64,000 bases of DNA from Polyangium sp. 15x6 (lineage in GTDB: Bacteria > Myxococcota_A > Polyangia > Polyangiales > Polyangiaceae): contig NZ_JASBQE010000019.1 of assembly GCF_029960785.1 (NCBI RefSeq), forward strand, positions 1 to 64,000. The letters are read 5' to 3'. Positions 37,070 through 45,737 of this stretch are shown piece after piece. Each line of letters starts with the position of its first letter. The first letter of the stretch is position 1. Position numbers and translations under genes: made by a program. The notes under the pieces are model-generated. The model saw only the letters and a list, made by a program, of their open reading frames with translations, did not search any database and had not been told where the DNA came from.

Positions 37070-37997
37070 CTTCGAGCGGCGTCGCTCTTTTCGTTTCGTC
37101 GCCCCGGTCCTTGCCTTCGCGACGCTCTCGTTTTGCGCCACGCCGGCGTTCGCCAATGATCCGGCCGCGGCCGAGGCGCTTTTCCGGGTGGCCAAGGGCC
37201 TCATGGAAAAGAAAAACTACGCCGAGGCCTGCCCGAAATTCGAGGGGAGCTACAAGCTCGATCCGGCCATCGGCACGAAGCTGAACTGGGCCGATTGTGT
37301 CGAAAAACAGGGCCAGCTCGCACGTGCGTGGGCCCTGTGGGGCGAGGCGCGGGATCAGGCCAAGCGCGAGGGCGACAAACCCCGGGAGGACCTCGCCACG
37401 CGCCGGCAAAAGGAGCTCGATCCGCGCCTGCCGCACTTGACGGTGCAGGTGAAGGGCAGCGTCGAGGGGCTCGGGGTGTATCGCGACGAGGTGAAGCTCG
37501 ACCCCGTCACGTTCGGCGTGCCGCTGCCGGTCGACCCGGGCAAACACGTGGTGACGCTCCGGCGCGGGAACGACGTGCTCAAAGAGGCGGCGGTCGAATC
37601 GAAGGAGAAGCACACGGACGAGGTCACGCTCGACGCGACGGACGTGCCGCCGCCGCCGCCCGCGGAGGTCACGCAACCGCAGATCGTGCCGGGGCAGGGG
37701 GACAAACCCAAATACCGGATCGCCACGGTCCGCCGCAGCACGGGCATGCTCGCCGGCGGGGTCGTCCTCGGTGTCGTCGGTGGAATCGTGGGGCTCGTGG
37801 GCGTGGGCATGGTCGGATTTTCGAAAGGCCGAGCGCTTGATGGCTGGGGGACGCTCGGCGTGGGCACCGTGATGTTCGGCGGCGGCATCGCGCTCGGCGT
37901 CATCGGCAATCAGAAGATCCAGCGCAAGCTCGAGGTGACGTACATGCCCGAGGTCTTCATCGGGCCGAGCTCGGTCATGGTGCGCGGGGTGTTTTGA
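37041..37997 (+). CDS. kinase-linked envelope protein with TPR-like repeats
   Basis: A 318-residue protein overlapping the kinase gene by 29 bp, a classic myxobacterial STPK-partner layout. It has a signal peptide (residues about 20-38, ending near FANDP), helical repeats resembling TPRs (LFRVAKGLMEKKNYAEACPKF, LARAWALWGEA), and a domain of beta-strands (VKGSVEGLGVYRDEVKLD, VVTLRRGNDVLKE). A hydrophobic C-terminal segment (GGVVLGVVGGIVGLVGVGM) spans a membrane. Function is unknown; a proposed role is an envelope sensor or substrate of the kinase. It is followed by another exported protein gene 14 bp on. Confidence 0.7.
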
Positions 37998-38011
37998 GCC
38001 AAAGGGGGGGC

Positions 38012-38623
38012 ATGCGCCGGGGCATTTCGACGTTTTGTCTTCTCGCGCTCACGAGCGCGCTCCCCGCGTGCATCGCCTTCCCCTTCGCGACGCCGCCGGT
38101 CGCCATCTCCGGGGGCGGCGGTGTTCGTTATGGGGCGTCGAGCACCGAGCAGACGGGCCCCGGAATGGGGCACGTCGACGTGGGCGTGAAACCGCTCCAG
38201 CTCATGCGTGACTGGCAGAAGCGGCGCGCGGACGTCGGCGTGGGCTACACGTTCGAGGCGGGCGCCGGGCCCTCCCGGCACGGCGCCTTCTTCGAGGGGA
38301 CGGTCTTTCCCGTCGTGGATCAAATCGCCCGTATCGGCGTCGGGGCCCAGCCGCGGCTCTGGTACGAGCCGGAGACGGACAGGATGGGGTTTGGCATGGC
38401 CGCTCGTGTCACGGCCGAGGTCCGCGCGTTCGAGGCGACCACGTTCTCGGGGACGAGCTCGAGCGGCGGCGCGATGGGGTATGCGCACGGCGAGGCCGGG
38501 CTTGGCCTTTACCTCGAAGGCGCGTATGCGAAGATCGGGGAGCGGCCGAACGTGACGCTGGGGTTCGGTCTGACCGCCCGCATTCCCGCCACGGTCGGCC
38601 TCGCGCTCGTATTCCTGCGCTGA
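38012..38623 (+). CDS. exported protein, barrel-like, function unknown
   Basis: A 203-residue protein with RBS AAAGGGGGGG and a signal whose end resembles a lipobox (LTSALPAC). The mature part is strand-rich and Gly-rich with alternating hydrophobics (ADVGVGYTFEAGAGPS, RIGVGAQPRLWYEPETD, MGFGMAARVTAEVRA, ARIPATVGLALVFLR). The last residues VGLALVFLR resemble an outer-membrane barrel ending. It sits immediately after the kinase-linked envelope protein and may be co-transcribed with it. Role unknown. Confidence 0.6.
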   Translation: MRRGISTFCLLALTSALPACIAFPFATPPVAISGGGGVRYGASSTEQTGPGMGHVDVGVKPLQLMRDWQKRRADVGVGYTFEAGAGPSRHGAFFEGTVFPVVDQIARIGVGAQPRLWYEPETDRMGFGMAARVTAEVRAFEATTFSGTSSSGGAMGYAHGEAGLGLYLEGAYAKIGERPNVTLGFGLTARIPATVGLALVFLR

Positions 38624-38754
38624 GGCCGCCCGCGCCCGCCCGCGGCGGCCGGTCCCGTCCGCCCGCGCCGCGCGGTCGCTTCGGAATGCTTTCGCTCGAA
38701 GAAGCAGCGAAAGGGACTTGCGACCACGCGACGCGATCCAAACATTCGCTGGCA

Positions 38755-39396
38755 ATGGTCGCAATCGCTCCGTCCACGGTAGAGCCCGGCCCCGATTCAC
38801 CCGCCCCGGACAGCGAAGAAACGACGCAGCCGAGGCTGCGCGCCGTCTCGGCTCCCCCACCGGACTCGGCCGTGCGCAGGGTGATGCCGCCCGCGGAGCG
38901 CAAAAAGGACCCGTACATCGTGCTCGTGGGGCTCGATCTCTCGGAGCCCGGCGGTCGGGCCTGGCGGTTCGCTTTTGATCTGGCGGAGCTCCGGGGCGAG
39001 GAGACCGAGATTCACGCGGTGGTGATCGGGGCGCGCGGCATGGCGCCGCGAATCAAGGACGTGGCGACGCCGCGGGTGTCGACCTCACACGCGAGCGAGG
39101 CGAAGCTGCCGCCTTTGAAGGTGCTCGAACATCGCTCCGCGGGCGGGCAAGCGCGGCTCATGGCCATGCATTACCGTGATGGACGGCCGGACAAGGCCAT
39201 CGTGAACCTCGCGCACGAAATCGGGGCCGACCTCATCGTCGTGGCGAGCCACCCGCCGAGCCGCCTGGAGCGTCTTTTCGGCGGACCGCTCGCCGATCGC
39301 ATCGCGCGCAATGCGCCGTGCCCCGTCGTGATCGTCCGACCGAAGCGCGACGAGGACGACCCGGGCGTCGATCAATACGATCCGCGCCTTCGTTAG
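38755..39396 (+). CDS. universal stress protein, single domain
   Basis: A 213-residue protein with an N-terminal Pro/Ser-rich tail and one UspA-like domain (about residues 50-205; YIVLVGLDLSEPGGR to IVRPKRD). The ATP-binding region reads SHPPSRLERLFGGPLADRI. The first two Gly of the G-x2-G-x9-G-(S/T) motif are missing, so it probably does not bind ATP, unlike the tandem protein at 15203. ATG 38755 is used; ATG 38686 would add 23 residues and no RBS separates the two. The stop overlaps the convergent gamma-glutamyltransferase gene by 4 bp. Confidence 0.75.
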   Translation: MVAIAPSTVEPGPDSPAPDSEETTQPRLRAVSAPPPDSAVRRVMPPAERKKDPYIVLVGLDLSEPGGRAWRFAFDLAELRGEETEIHAVVIGARGMAPRIKDVATPRVSTSHASEAKLPPLKVLEHRSAGGQARLMAMHYRDGRPDKAIVNLAHEIGADLIVVASHPPSRLERLFGGPLADRIARNAPCPVVIVRPKRDEDDPGVDQYDPRLR

Positions 39397-41282
39397 GGAC
39401 GGGCGTCCTTGGCCTTTTCCATCTCCGAACGCGAAATCCCCTCGGCCGTGCCTCCCTCGCGGGGATCGGCGAAGCCGTAGGCAAAGCCCGTCTGCGGGTC
39501 GACGAGGATGTCGTTCGCGTCGCCTTGCGTGAGGTTGCTCGGCTCGATCGTGTGCCCGCGCCGCGTGAGCTCGGCGAGCACCTCGCGCGGCGGCGGGCGC
39601 TGCTTCTCCACGCGCAGTTTGTCCGGCTGGAACTGGTGGTGCAGGCGGCCGGTCGCGATGGCCTCGTCGATCGTCATGCCCCAGTCGACGAGGTTTCGGA
39701 AGACCTGGGCCACGGTGTTCGGGATCGTGTCGCCGCCCGGCGAGCCGAGCACGAGCGCGAGCTTTCCGTTCTGCGTGACGATCGTCGGCGACATCGAGGT
39801 CGCCATGCGTTTGCCCGGCGCGACGACGTTCGGGCCGTCCTTCGAGAAGCCGCCGAGGGCGTTGCCGAGCAGGACGCCCGTGCCGGGCACGACGACCTTC
39901 GCGCCGAACCCGGCCGAGAGCGTGTACGTGCAAGCGACGGCGTTGCCCTCGGCGTCGACGACCGAGAAGTGCGTGGTCTCGGGTGACTCCTTCGCGGCCT
40001 CGGGCATCGCCGCGGCGAGCGTGGCCGAGGGCGTGGCGCGCGTCGGGTCGATCGCGGGCTTGCGGGTCGCGAGGTGTACGCCGGAGAGGAGCTCCTTTAG
40101 CTGCGTGTCGAGGTCCTTCGGCCCGAAGTCCGGATCGGCCGCGACGAGCCTTCGATCGGCGTAGGCGCGGCGCGCGGCCTCGACGAAGAGGTGGAGCGCG
40201 TCGGCCGAGCCGGGCTTCTGCTCGTGCGCGCGCGCGCGCTCGAGCGAGAGCATGATCTGCGCGAACGCGACGCCGCCCATCGACGGCGGAGGCGCGGTCT
40301 CCACGGAAAAACCTCGGTACGAGAAGCGCAGCGGCGCGCGCAGCTTCGCGCGGTAGTCGGCCATGTCCTTGGCCGTGATGTACCCGCCGCCCTTCTTCAT
40401 CCATTCATCGATCGCGCGCGCGAAAAAACCTTCGTAGAAGGCGCGCGGGCCGTCCTTCGCGATCGACTCGAGCGTGCGCGCGAGGTCCGGCTGGCGCACG
40501 CGTTCGCCCTCGGCGAGCGGTTTTTTCCCCTTGCCCCAGATCGCGCGGGCCGCGGGGTCGTGCTCGAGCTTGTTCCAGGCCCACGCGAGCGTGAGCGCTT
40601 GCCGCGGGCCGAGCGCGTGTCCTTTCTTCGCGAGCTCGATGGCGGGCGCGACGAGCTCCGCGAGCGGGCGCGTGCCGAACCGTTCGAGCGCAAAGGACAA
40701 ACCCGCGACGGTGCCCGGCACGCCGGCCGAGCGCAGGCCGATGCCGCCGTCGTGGTCGAGCATCGCGAGCACCTTCTCGGTCGTCGCGCCGGCCGCGGGC
40801 GCGGTCTCGCGGAAGTCGACGAAGTGCGTCTCGCCGCTCTTCAGGCGGATCGTCATGACGCCGCCGCCGCCGATGTTTCCGGCCGAGGGATGCGTGACGG
40901 CGAGCGCGTAGGCGACGGCCACCGCGGCGTCGACGGCGTTGCCGCCGCGGCGCAGCACGCTGACGCCGATGCGCGTGGCGTTCTTCTCGACGGAGGTGAC
41001 GAGGCCGGCCTCGCCCTGCACGGCGCGCTTGCCGCCCGGGCGAAGAGCGACGGGCGGATCGGGCGGCGGCGGTGCCGGGTAAGGGTCGGGCGCGGGCGCG
41101 CTCGCGGCGGCGGAGGTCGCGGGGACGACGGCCGCGGGCGCGCTCGTGGAGGCGCTCGGCGCGGCGGACGTCACGGGGAGGGCAGGAGGCGCGGCGTCGT
41201 CGCGCGGCGCGGGCGTCTGTGCGACGCAGGCCGAGACGAGCGCCGCCGCGAGGAGGAAGGTTCTTCTCGAGCTCGCGGGCAT
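39393..41282 (-). CDS. gamma-glutamyltransferase-family lipoprotein
   Basis: A 629-residue exported enzyme. Signal and lipobox (LVSAC) are followed by a long Ala/Pro linker to about residue 80. The Ntn-hydrolase core includes GGNAVDAAVAVAYAL, GNIGGGGVMTI and FVDFRETAPAA. The autocleavage and catalytic Thr is in PETTHFSVVDAEGNAV, and the small-subunit sequence GSPGGDTIPN follows. This order is that of gamma-glutamyltransferases, which act on glutathione and other gamma-glutamyl compounds in the periplasm. The unusual Ala/Pro linker suggests surface anchoring. Precursor processing is implied by the conserved Thr. Confidence 0.88.
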   Translation of the reverse strand: MPASSRRTFLLAAALVSACVAQTPAPRDDAAPPALPVTSAAPSASTSAPAAVVPATSAAASAPAPDPYPAPPPPDPPVALRPGGKRAVQGEAGLVTSVEKNATRIGVSVLRRGGNAVDAAVAVAYALAVTHPSAGNIGGGGVMTIRLKSGETHFVDFRETAPAAGATTEKVLAMLDHDGGIGLRSAGVPGTVAGLSFALERFGTRPLAELVAPAIELAKKGHALGPRQALTLAWAWNKLEHDPAARAIWGKGKKPLAEGERVRQPDLARTLESIAKDGPRAFYEGFFARAIDEWMKKGGGYITAKDMADYRAKLRAPLRFSYRGFSVETAPPPSMGGVAFAQIMLSLERARAHEQKPGSADALHLFVEAARRAYADRRLVAADPDFGPKDLDTQLKELLSGVHLATRKPAIDPTRATPSATLAAAMPEAAKESPETTHFSVVDAEGNAVACTYTLSAGFGAKVVVPGTGVLLGNALGGFSKDGPNVVAPGKRMATSMSPTIVTQNGKLALVLGSPGGDTIPNTVAQVFRNLVDWGMTIDEAIATGRLHHQFQPDKLRVEKQRPPPREVLAELTRRGHTIEPSNLTQGDANDILVDPQTGFAYGFADPREGGTAEGISRSEMEKAKDARP

Positions 41283-41373
41283 CGGCGGGGGGACTCTATC
41301 GCAAGGCCCCGGTCGACGCTTGGGGGCTTTGCTCGGACGAGCCGAGCGAAGCCCCAAGCCCCGCGTCCGGCGA

Positions 41374-42258
41374 CTACTTCTTCTGGTTCTTGCGGCGGCC
41401 GAGCGCGAGGCCGAAGGCCGCGATGGCGCCGAGGATGCCGGCCGCGCTGCCGGACGTGTTGCCGGCGCTCTGCGCGCAGGAGACGCCCGCCTCGCCCGAG
41501 GCGGTGCAGCGGCCGCCGCTGCAATTCGCGTCGCCGCGCGCGTAGCCCTCGACCTTGATCTCGAGCAGGCTCTCGAGCTGCGCGACGCAGTTGTCGATCT
41601 GCTCGCCGACGTCGACGTACTGGCCGTCGCAGAAGAGCGCGCCCTCGGGCCGCGAGCAGGCGACCTCGCAGCCGCCCTTGAGCTCGGCCTCGCAGTCGAT
41701 GAAGCCCTTGGCCTGGCAGTCGATCTGGCAGTCGATGTTGGCCTGCGCGTCGCAGGAGCCGGTGCAGCACGCGGAGCACTGCGCCTTGCAGTCCGCGCTG
41801 GGCGGCGTGGCCTCGCAGCGCGCGTCGCACTCGCCGCCGCACGTGGCCTCGCAGGAGGCGCGGCAGCGGGCGCTGTCCGGATCGGCGGCGCAGGAGGCGT
41901 CACAGCTCGCGCCGCAGTCGGCGCGGCAGGAGGCGCCGCACTCGAAGCTGCCGGGGTCGACGTTGCACTCGGCCTCGCAGCTCGCCGAGCAGCTCGCGCT
42001 GCACGAGGCGCTGATGTTCGCGTTGCACTGGCCGCTGCAGCCGACGTAGAGGTCGGCGGCGCACTGGACCTGGAAGCTCACGGGCTCGCAGGCAGCGGTG
42101 CAGCCGCCTTCGACGCGCATCTCGCACTTGGCGTTGGCGGCGAGCTCGATGCCGCCGCAAGCGCTGATGGTTTTTGCGTCGGCCGAGGAAGCAAAGCCGA
42201 AGGTCGTGGCGGCGGCGAGCGCGGCGGCGGCGAAGATCGGGGCAAGGGAAGTACGCAT
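41374..42258 (-). CDS. Cys-rich exported protein with MYXO-CTERM-like tail
   Basis: A 294-residue protein. The signal peptide (residues 1-28) ends near ASSADA. The mature part has about 45 Cys in dense repeats such as CSASCSASCEAEC, CRASCEATCGGEC and CQIDCQAKGFIDCEAEL, mostly C-x3-C or C-x2-C steps, so many disulfides or metal sites are possible. The C-terminus has a Cys, a Gly/Ser spacer, a hydrophobic helix (AGILGAIAAFGLALG) and a basic tail (RRKNQKK), the layout of the MYXO-CTERM sorting signal. A surface structural or adhesive role is likely, and no function is known. Confidence 0.7.
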   Translation of the reverse strand: MRTSLAPIFAAAALAAATTFGFASSADAKTISACGGIELAANAKCEMRVEGGCTAACEPVSFQVQCAADLYVGCSGQCNANISASCSASCSASCEAECNVDPGSFECGASCRADCGASCDASCAADPDSARCRASCEATCGGECDARCEATPPSADCKAQCSACCTGSCDAQANIDCQIDCQAKGFIDCEAELKGGCEVACSRPEGALFCDGQYVDVGEQIDNCVAQLESLLEIKVEGYARGDANCSGGRCTASGEAGVSCAQSAGNTSGSAAGILGAIAAFGLALGRRKNQKK

Positions 42259-42448
42259 GAGTTCGTTCTCCTGTGTGGACGAGGGGTCCCTCGATCGCGG
42301 CGCCCCCGGTGCAAGGGGACGACCACTCGCGAGGGTACGTCCTGCGTTCGACGATCCGCCGAGGATTTCGAAACGGTCGAGCTCCACCGTTCACGTCGCC
42401 TCGGGCGACGCTGTCATACCGGCGGTCACGCGTCCGACCAGGTCGAGC

Positions 42449-43495
42449 TCACGGAGTGATTTGACTGGCGATCCTGCCCGGGCCGTACCGCGCCACGATG
42501 CCCTCGCGCGCCGCGCCCGGCATGCTGCTCGTCACGAAGTTGCCTCCAACGGCCCAGTACGTGCCAGTGCCATCGGCCCAGGCCGCGTGCAGATCGGCAT
42601 AAGGTGGCACTTCGAACTCGTCCACCCAGACGCCCGCGTCGAGGCGCTGCTTCGAGCCACCGAAGCCCACGACGACCACCTCGCCGGGCGCGTTGCAAGA
42701 CACGCCGTTCACGCCGTTCGTGAGCGCGACGTCGAGCTTCTGCCAGGTGGCGCCGTCCGAGCGGAGGACGTCGAACGTGCCGACGGCGTAGACCTCGTTC
42801 GGGCCGCAGCCAGCCACCGTGAAGAGTGTGCCACTGGCAAGGGGCGGGTTCGATTCGAGGGCCCAATCCGCGCCTTTCTTATGCCAGATCGTGCCGTACT
42901 CGCCGACCACGTAAAGGTCGTCCGAGCTCGTGCCCCAGACCTTGTAGTGCGCGCGTCCGAGCGGCATGTCGGGCAAGGTCACCGGCGTCCAGGTGTTCCC
43001 GTCCCAGCGCAGGACGACGTCGTTCGGGGCGTCGGCGCCGCCCTCGGGCGTGCCGCCGACGGCCCAGGCGTCCGTCTTCGAGGCCGCCCAGACGCCCCAG
43101 AGCGTCGCCGTGGTGCCGGAAACGTGCTCCGTGAAGGTCGCGCCGTCCCAGTGGGTGATGCGGCCCTCCTCGCCGACCATCCAGACGTCGTCCGGGCCGG
43201 AGCCCGAGACCCACCAGTACGTCTGGTCGCCACCCGGATGGAGCTCGCGGAAGGAGGCGCCGTCGAAGTGGACCACGAGCGACTCCTTGCCGTTTCCGAG
43301 CGGGCCGCCGACGGCGAAGACGTCCTTCGGGCCGCTGCCCCACACGCTGAGCACCGCGCGATCGAGGTCGCCTCCGTCGAGCGCGACTTGCCACGCGGGT
43401 GTTTCCGAGGAAGGCGGCGGATCCGGCGGCGGATCGGAGCAGCCGGTCGCGAGCGCCGCGAGCGTGAGCACGAGCGCGAGGCGAAGGCGCTTCAC
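42449..43495 (-). CDS. beta-propeller-like lipoprotein
   Basis: A 348-residue protein from GTG 43495 (GGAGGA 6 nt upstream). A signal with lipobox (LATGC) leads into a repeated four-strand pattern: SVWGSGPKDVFAVGG, WWVSGSGPDDVWMVGE, GVWAASKTDAWAVGG, KVWGTSSDDLYVVGEYG and VAGCGPNEVYAVG, each about 45 residues. This matches the beta-propeller 'SGSGPDDVWAVG' repeats common in myxobacterial secreted proteins. Ligand unknown. Its start overlaps the previous gene's stop by 4 bp, so it is the third gene of an operon. Confidence 0.8.
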   Translation of the reverse strand: MKRLRLALVLTLAALATGCSDPPPDPPPSSETPAWQVALDGGDLDRAVLSVWGSGPKDVFAVGGPLGNGKESLVVHFDGASFRELHPGGDQTYWWVSGSGPDDVWMVGEEGRITHWDGATFTEHVSGTTATLWGVWAASKTDAWAVGGTPEGGADAPNDVVLRWDGNTWTPVTLPDMPLGRAHYKVWGTSSDDLYVVGEYGTIWHKKGADWALESNPPLASGTLFTVAGCGPNEVYAVGTFDVLRSDGATWQKLDVALTNGVNGVSCNAPGEVVVVGFGGSKQRLDAGVWVDEFEVPPYADLHAAWADGTGTYWAVGGNFVTSSMPGAAREGIVARYGPGRIASQITP

Positions 43496-44178
43496 GGCGA
43501 TCCTCCGGAGGCGTCCGAAGAATTCACGTCCGCGCCCGCGTCGAGGTCCGGATCGAGGGGGCCGGCGTCCGGATCGCACTGCATGCCGAGGACGTAGTCG
43601 CCGGCGCACATGCAGAGGCACTCGGCTTCGTAGCCGGGTTCGTCGCAGCGCGGAGTCACGGTCATGATCTTCGTGATCTTCTTGCCGTCGCGATCCGTGA
43701 GCGTGACCGTGAGCTCGTAGGGTTTGTCGAAGAGGTCGTCCTCGGCCCACTGGTTCGGGCACGCCGCGATGTTCGAGAACGTGGAGATGTCCGTCGGCGC
43801 GCTGCGCCCGTAGCCGTCGTCCGTGGGCTCGAGGTTGATGATGCGTGTGTCCAGACGAACTTGCTTCGTCGTCAGGTCGCGCAAGGCGCCCGCGACGCGC
43901 ACGGCGCACGGGTCGACGTTCGTCACCCGCACGCCCGCGAAGACGACGCGGCCGCCCTGCGGCGGGAAGATGAGCGAGATGCTCGATCCTTCGCTGATCG
44001 GCTGGAGCTCGCCCCCGGGGCCGAGCGCGATCACTTCCATGCTCGGCTCGGCCGAAGGGTCCCCGAGATACGCGAGCTTGCAGCCCCCGATCGGGCCGGC
44101 GTCCGGCTCCGGCGGCGGCTGCGAGGGAGAGCTGCAAGCGGCGAGCGCGAGCACGAGGGCGAGCCAGGGTTTGTCCAC
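43492..44178 (-). CDS. lipoprotein of unknown function, operon middle gene
   Basis: A 228-residue protein with a signal and lipobox (LALAAC), a Pro/Asp-rich linker and a strand-rich domain (VIALGPGGELQPISEGSS, GRVVFAGVRVTNVDPC). The C-terminal region has several Cys (CPNQW, RCDEPGYEAECLCMC) and a low-complexity Asp/Ser tail. I do not recognise the family. It starts 3 bp after the copper-monooxygenase-like gene and overlaps the propeller gene (4 bp), so it probably acts with both at the cell surface. Confidence 0.6.
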   Translation of the reverse strand: MDKPWLALVLALAACSSPSQPPPEPDAGPIGGCKLAYLGDPSAEPSMEVIALGPGGELQPISEGSSISLIFPPQGGRVVFAGVRVTNVDPCAVRVAGALRDLTTKQVRLDTRIINLEPTDDGYGRSAPTDISTFSNIAACPNQWAEDDLFDKPYELTVTLTDRDGKKITKIMTVTPRCDEPGYEAECLCMCAGDYVLGMQCDPDAGPLDPDLDAGADVNSSDASGGSP

Positions 44179-44180
44179 GG

Positions 44181-45263
44181 CTAGAAGCAGTTGATGTCGT
44201 CGGACTTCGGGTAGTAGTAGACGAAGATGTTGCAGTGCTCGTTGGCCTCGACGATCGGGCCGAACGTGTAGCAGCAGTCATCCGCGCCCTGCTTGTCGAG
44301 CGCGTTCAAGCCGTCACAGCCGACCGAGGCCTCGGGCATCTGCCACTGGTACGAGCACGAGTAGAACACGCCGCCGCCCGCGGGGACCTCGCGGTCGAGC
44401 TCGGGAGAGGTGAGCATCGGCGGCTCGTCCCAGGCCTGCGAGGAGTAGAAGCGCTGATCCATCGGCGGCTGCTCGATGCTCACGCCGTCCCACGCGAACA
44501 TGTCGAACTGCTTGCCGCGGCTGTGGAAGTGGCCGTTCGCGCCGATGATGCGGACGGGCTTGTCGCTGTTGAACTGGCAGGAGCCGTCGAACGAGGGCGT
44601 CGGGTTCGAGGCGCAGACGCGGATCGACTGCTTCGTCGCGAAGAGCGTGCCGAGCTGCGCCTTGACCTTGTCCTTCGGGATCGTCCAGAAGTTCACGTTG
44701 ACCTTGCCCTCGCCCGAGGGCGTGCCCTGCGTCGAGGCGTTGACGTAGTGCGTCTGGAGCATGAGCCACTCGTCGGGCATGAACTCGTTGGCGACGCCCT
44801 CGGGGAAGGTCCAGTCGAGCTGGCCGTCGATCTGCGAGTTCGCGACGAGCGGCCAGTCGGCCCAGTTCGAGCTCTTGAAGCACTCGCCGACGTTGTCCTT
44901 GCCCTCCTGGATCGCGCCGTTCGCCGGATCGAGGCCCGTGATCGTGCGGACGCGGAAGACGTTCATGTGGTGCGAGCCCTCTTTCTGGGCGATCTGCACG
45001 CGGTTCACGTAGACGGGGCTCTCGGGATCGAGGCCGTTCGCGGCCGCGAGGTCACGGACGCGGAAGAAGTAACAGTCCTGCTTCTCGACGCCGGCAGGGA
45101 CCTCGAAGGTCTCCGTCTCGATCTGGAAGCCCTGACCCTGCGGAGGTGGGTCGATATGTGCCGGGTCTGCCCCCGTTGTCGGGGGGGGGTTCGGTTCGCT
45201 GGAGCAGGCAAAAAAGAGGGGGGCGGCGAGCGCCATCAAGACGAGCGATCGGAATGCAGACAT
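44181..45263 (-). CDS. PHM/DBM-like copper monooxygenase lipoprotein
   Basis: A 360-residue lipoprotein (lipobox LFFAC). Motifs resemble type II copper, ascorbate-dependent monooxygenases (peptidylglycine alpha-hydroxylating monooxygenase/dopamine beta-monooxygenase fold): SHHMNVF (CuH site His pair), QTHYVN (third CuH His), NGHFHSRGK (CuM site His pair) and a later Met that could complete CuM, with Cys pairs for the disulfides. The family hydroxylates C-H bonds of peptides or small molecules; the substrate here is unknown. RBS GGAGGAG fixes the ATG. First gene of a three-gene lipoprotein operon with 42449 and 43492. Confidence 0.7.
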   Translation of the reverse strand: MSAFRSLVLMALAAPLFFACSSEPNPPPTTGADPAHIDPPPQGQGFQIETETFEVPAGVEKQDCYFFRVRDLAAANGLDPESPVYVNRVQIAQKEGSHHMNVFRVRTITGLDPANGAIQEGKDNVGECFKSSNWADWPLVANSQIDGQLDWTFPEGVANEFMPDEWLMLQTHYVNASTQGTPSGEGKVNVNFWTIPKDKVKAQLGTLFATKQSIRVCASNPTPSFDGSCQFNSDKPVRIIGANGHFHSRGKQFDMFAWDGVSIEQPPMDQRFYSSQAWDEPPMLTSPELDREVPAGGGVFYSCSYQWQMPEASVGCDGLNALDKQGADDCCYTFGPIVEANEHCNIFVYYYPKSDDINCF

Positions 45264-45439
45264 GGGTTCTCCTCCCGGGGGGCAGAAAAAGGGGACGCTA
45301 TGGACGCTACACGAAAGCAAGTCGTCGGCCATCCGGGCCCTGCTGCCCCACCCCCCGCCCTTTCCCGCGGGAAGCGCGCGCGGGGAGGCGCGCACAGGGC
45401 GCCTAGCTGCTATTGTCGCCGGACGGAGGATTTTCGTCG

Positions 45440-45664
45440 ATGGCTGGCAACAAGCAGTGCGGAGAGCACACCGAGCTCGCGTCGAACAGCGCCGTGCGCG
45501 TGACGCGGTGCACGTGCGGCACGGTCCACGTCACCATGCTTCAGAACGGCGTGACGGTGCGCATGTCGGCCGACGCCCTCCGCAACGCGTGGGCAGGGAT
45601 GAAGGCCGCGATCGATCGGATGGACGAGCCCGTGCCGAGCTTCGGCAGCTCGATCATCAACTAG
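45440..45664 (+). CDS. small Cys-containing protein
   Basis: A 74-residue cytosolic-looking protein. The N-terminal half has CTCGTVHVTMLQ after RVTR, with three Cys in total (GEHT, TRCTCG), and the C-terminal half is helical (ALRNAWAGMKAAIDRM). RBS GGAGGA precedes the ATG by 9 nt. I do not recognise a family. Cys spacing hints at metal binding. It is convergent with citrate synthase. Confidence 0.55.
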   Translation: MAGNKQCGEHTELASNSAVRVTRCTCGTVHVTMLQNGVTVRMSADALRNAWAGMKAAIDRMDEPVPSFGSSIIN

Positions 45665-45697
45665 CGTTCACGAGGATGCGGGGAGGGGAGGGCGCGC

Positions 45698-45719
45698 GGG
45701 GGGAGGCGGCCCTCCCCCC
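45698..45719. terminator. 9-bp GC hairpin between convergent genes
   Basis: GGGGGGAGG and CCTCCCCCC pair around a 4-nt loop, midway between the small Cys gene's stop and the citrate synthase stop. No T-run. A strong RNA structure that could protect or terminate both transcripts. Confidence 0.5.
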
Positions 45720-45737
45720 ACACATGCGCGTGGCGCT

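Noticed and set aside
42078-42387. Longer start for the Cys-rich protein at 42387
   Set aside because: The extra N-terminus has no signal peptide. ATG 42258 gives a clean signal sequence.
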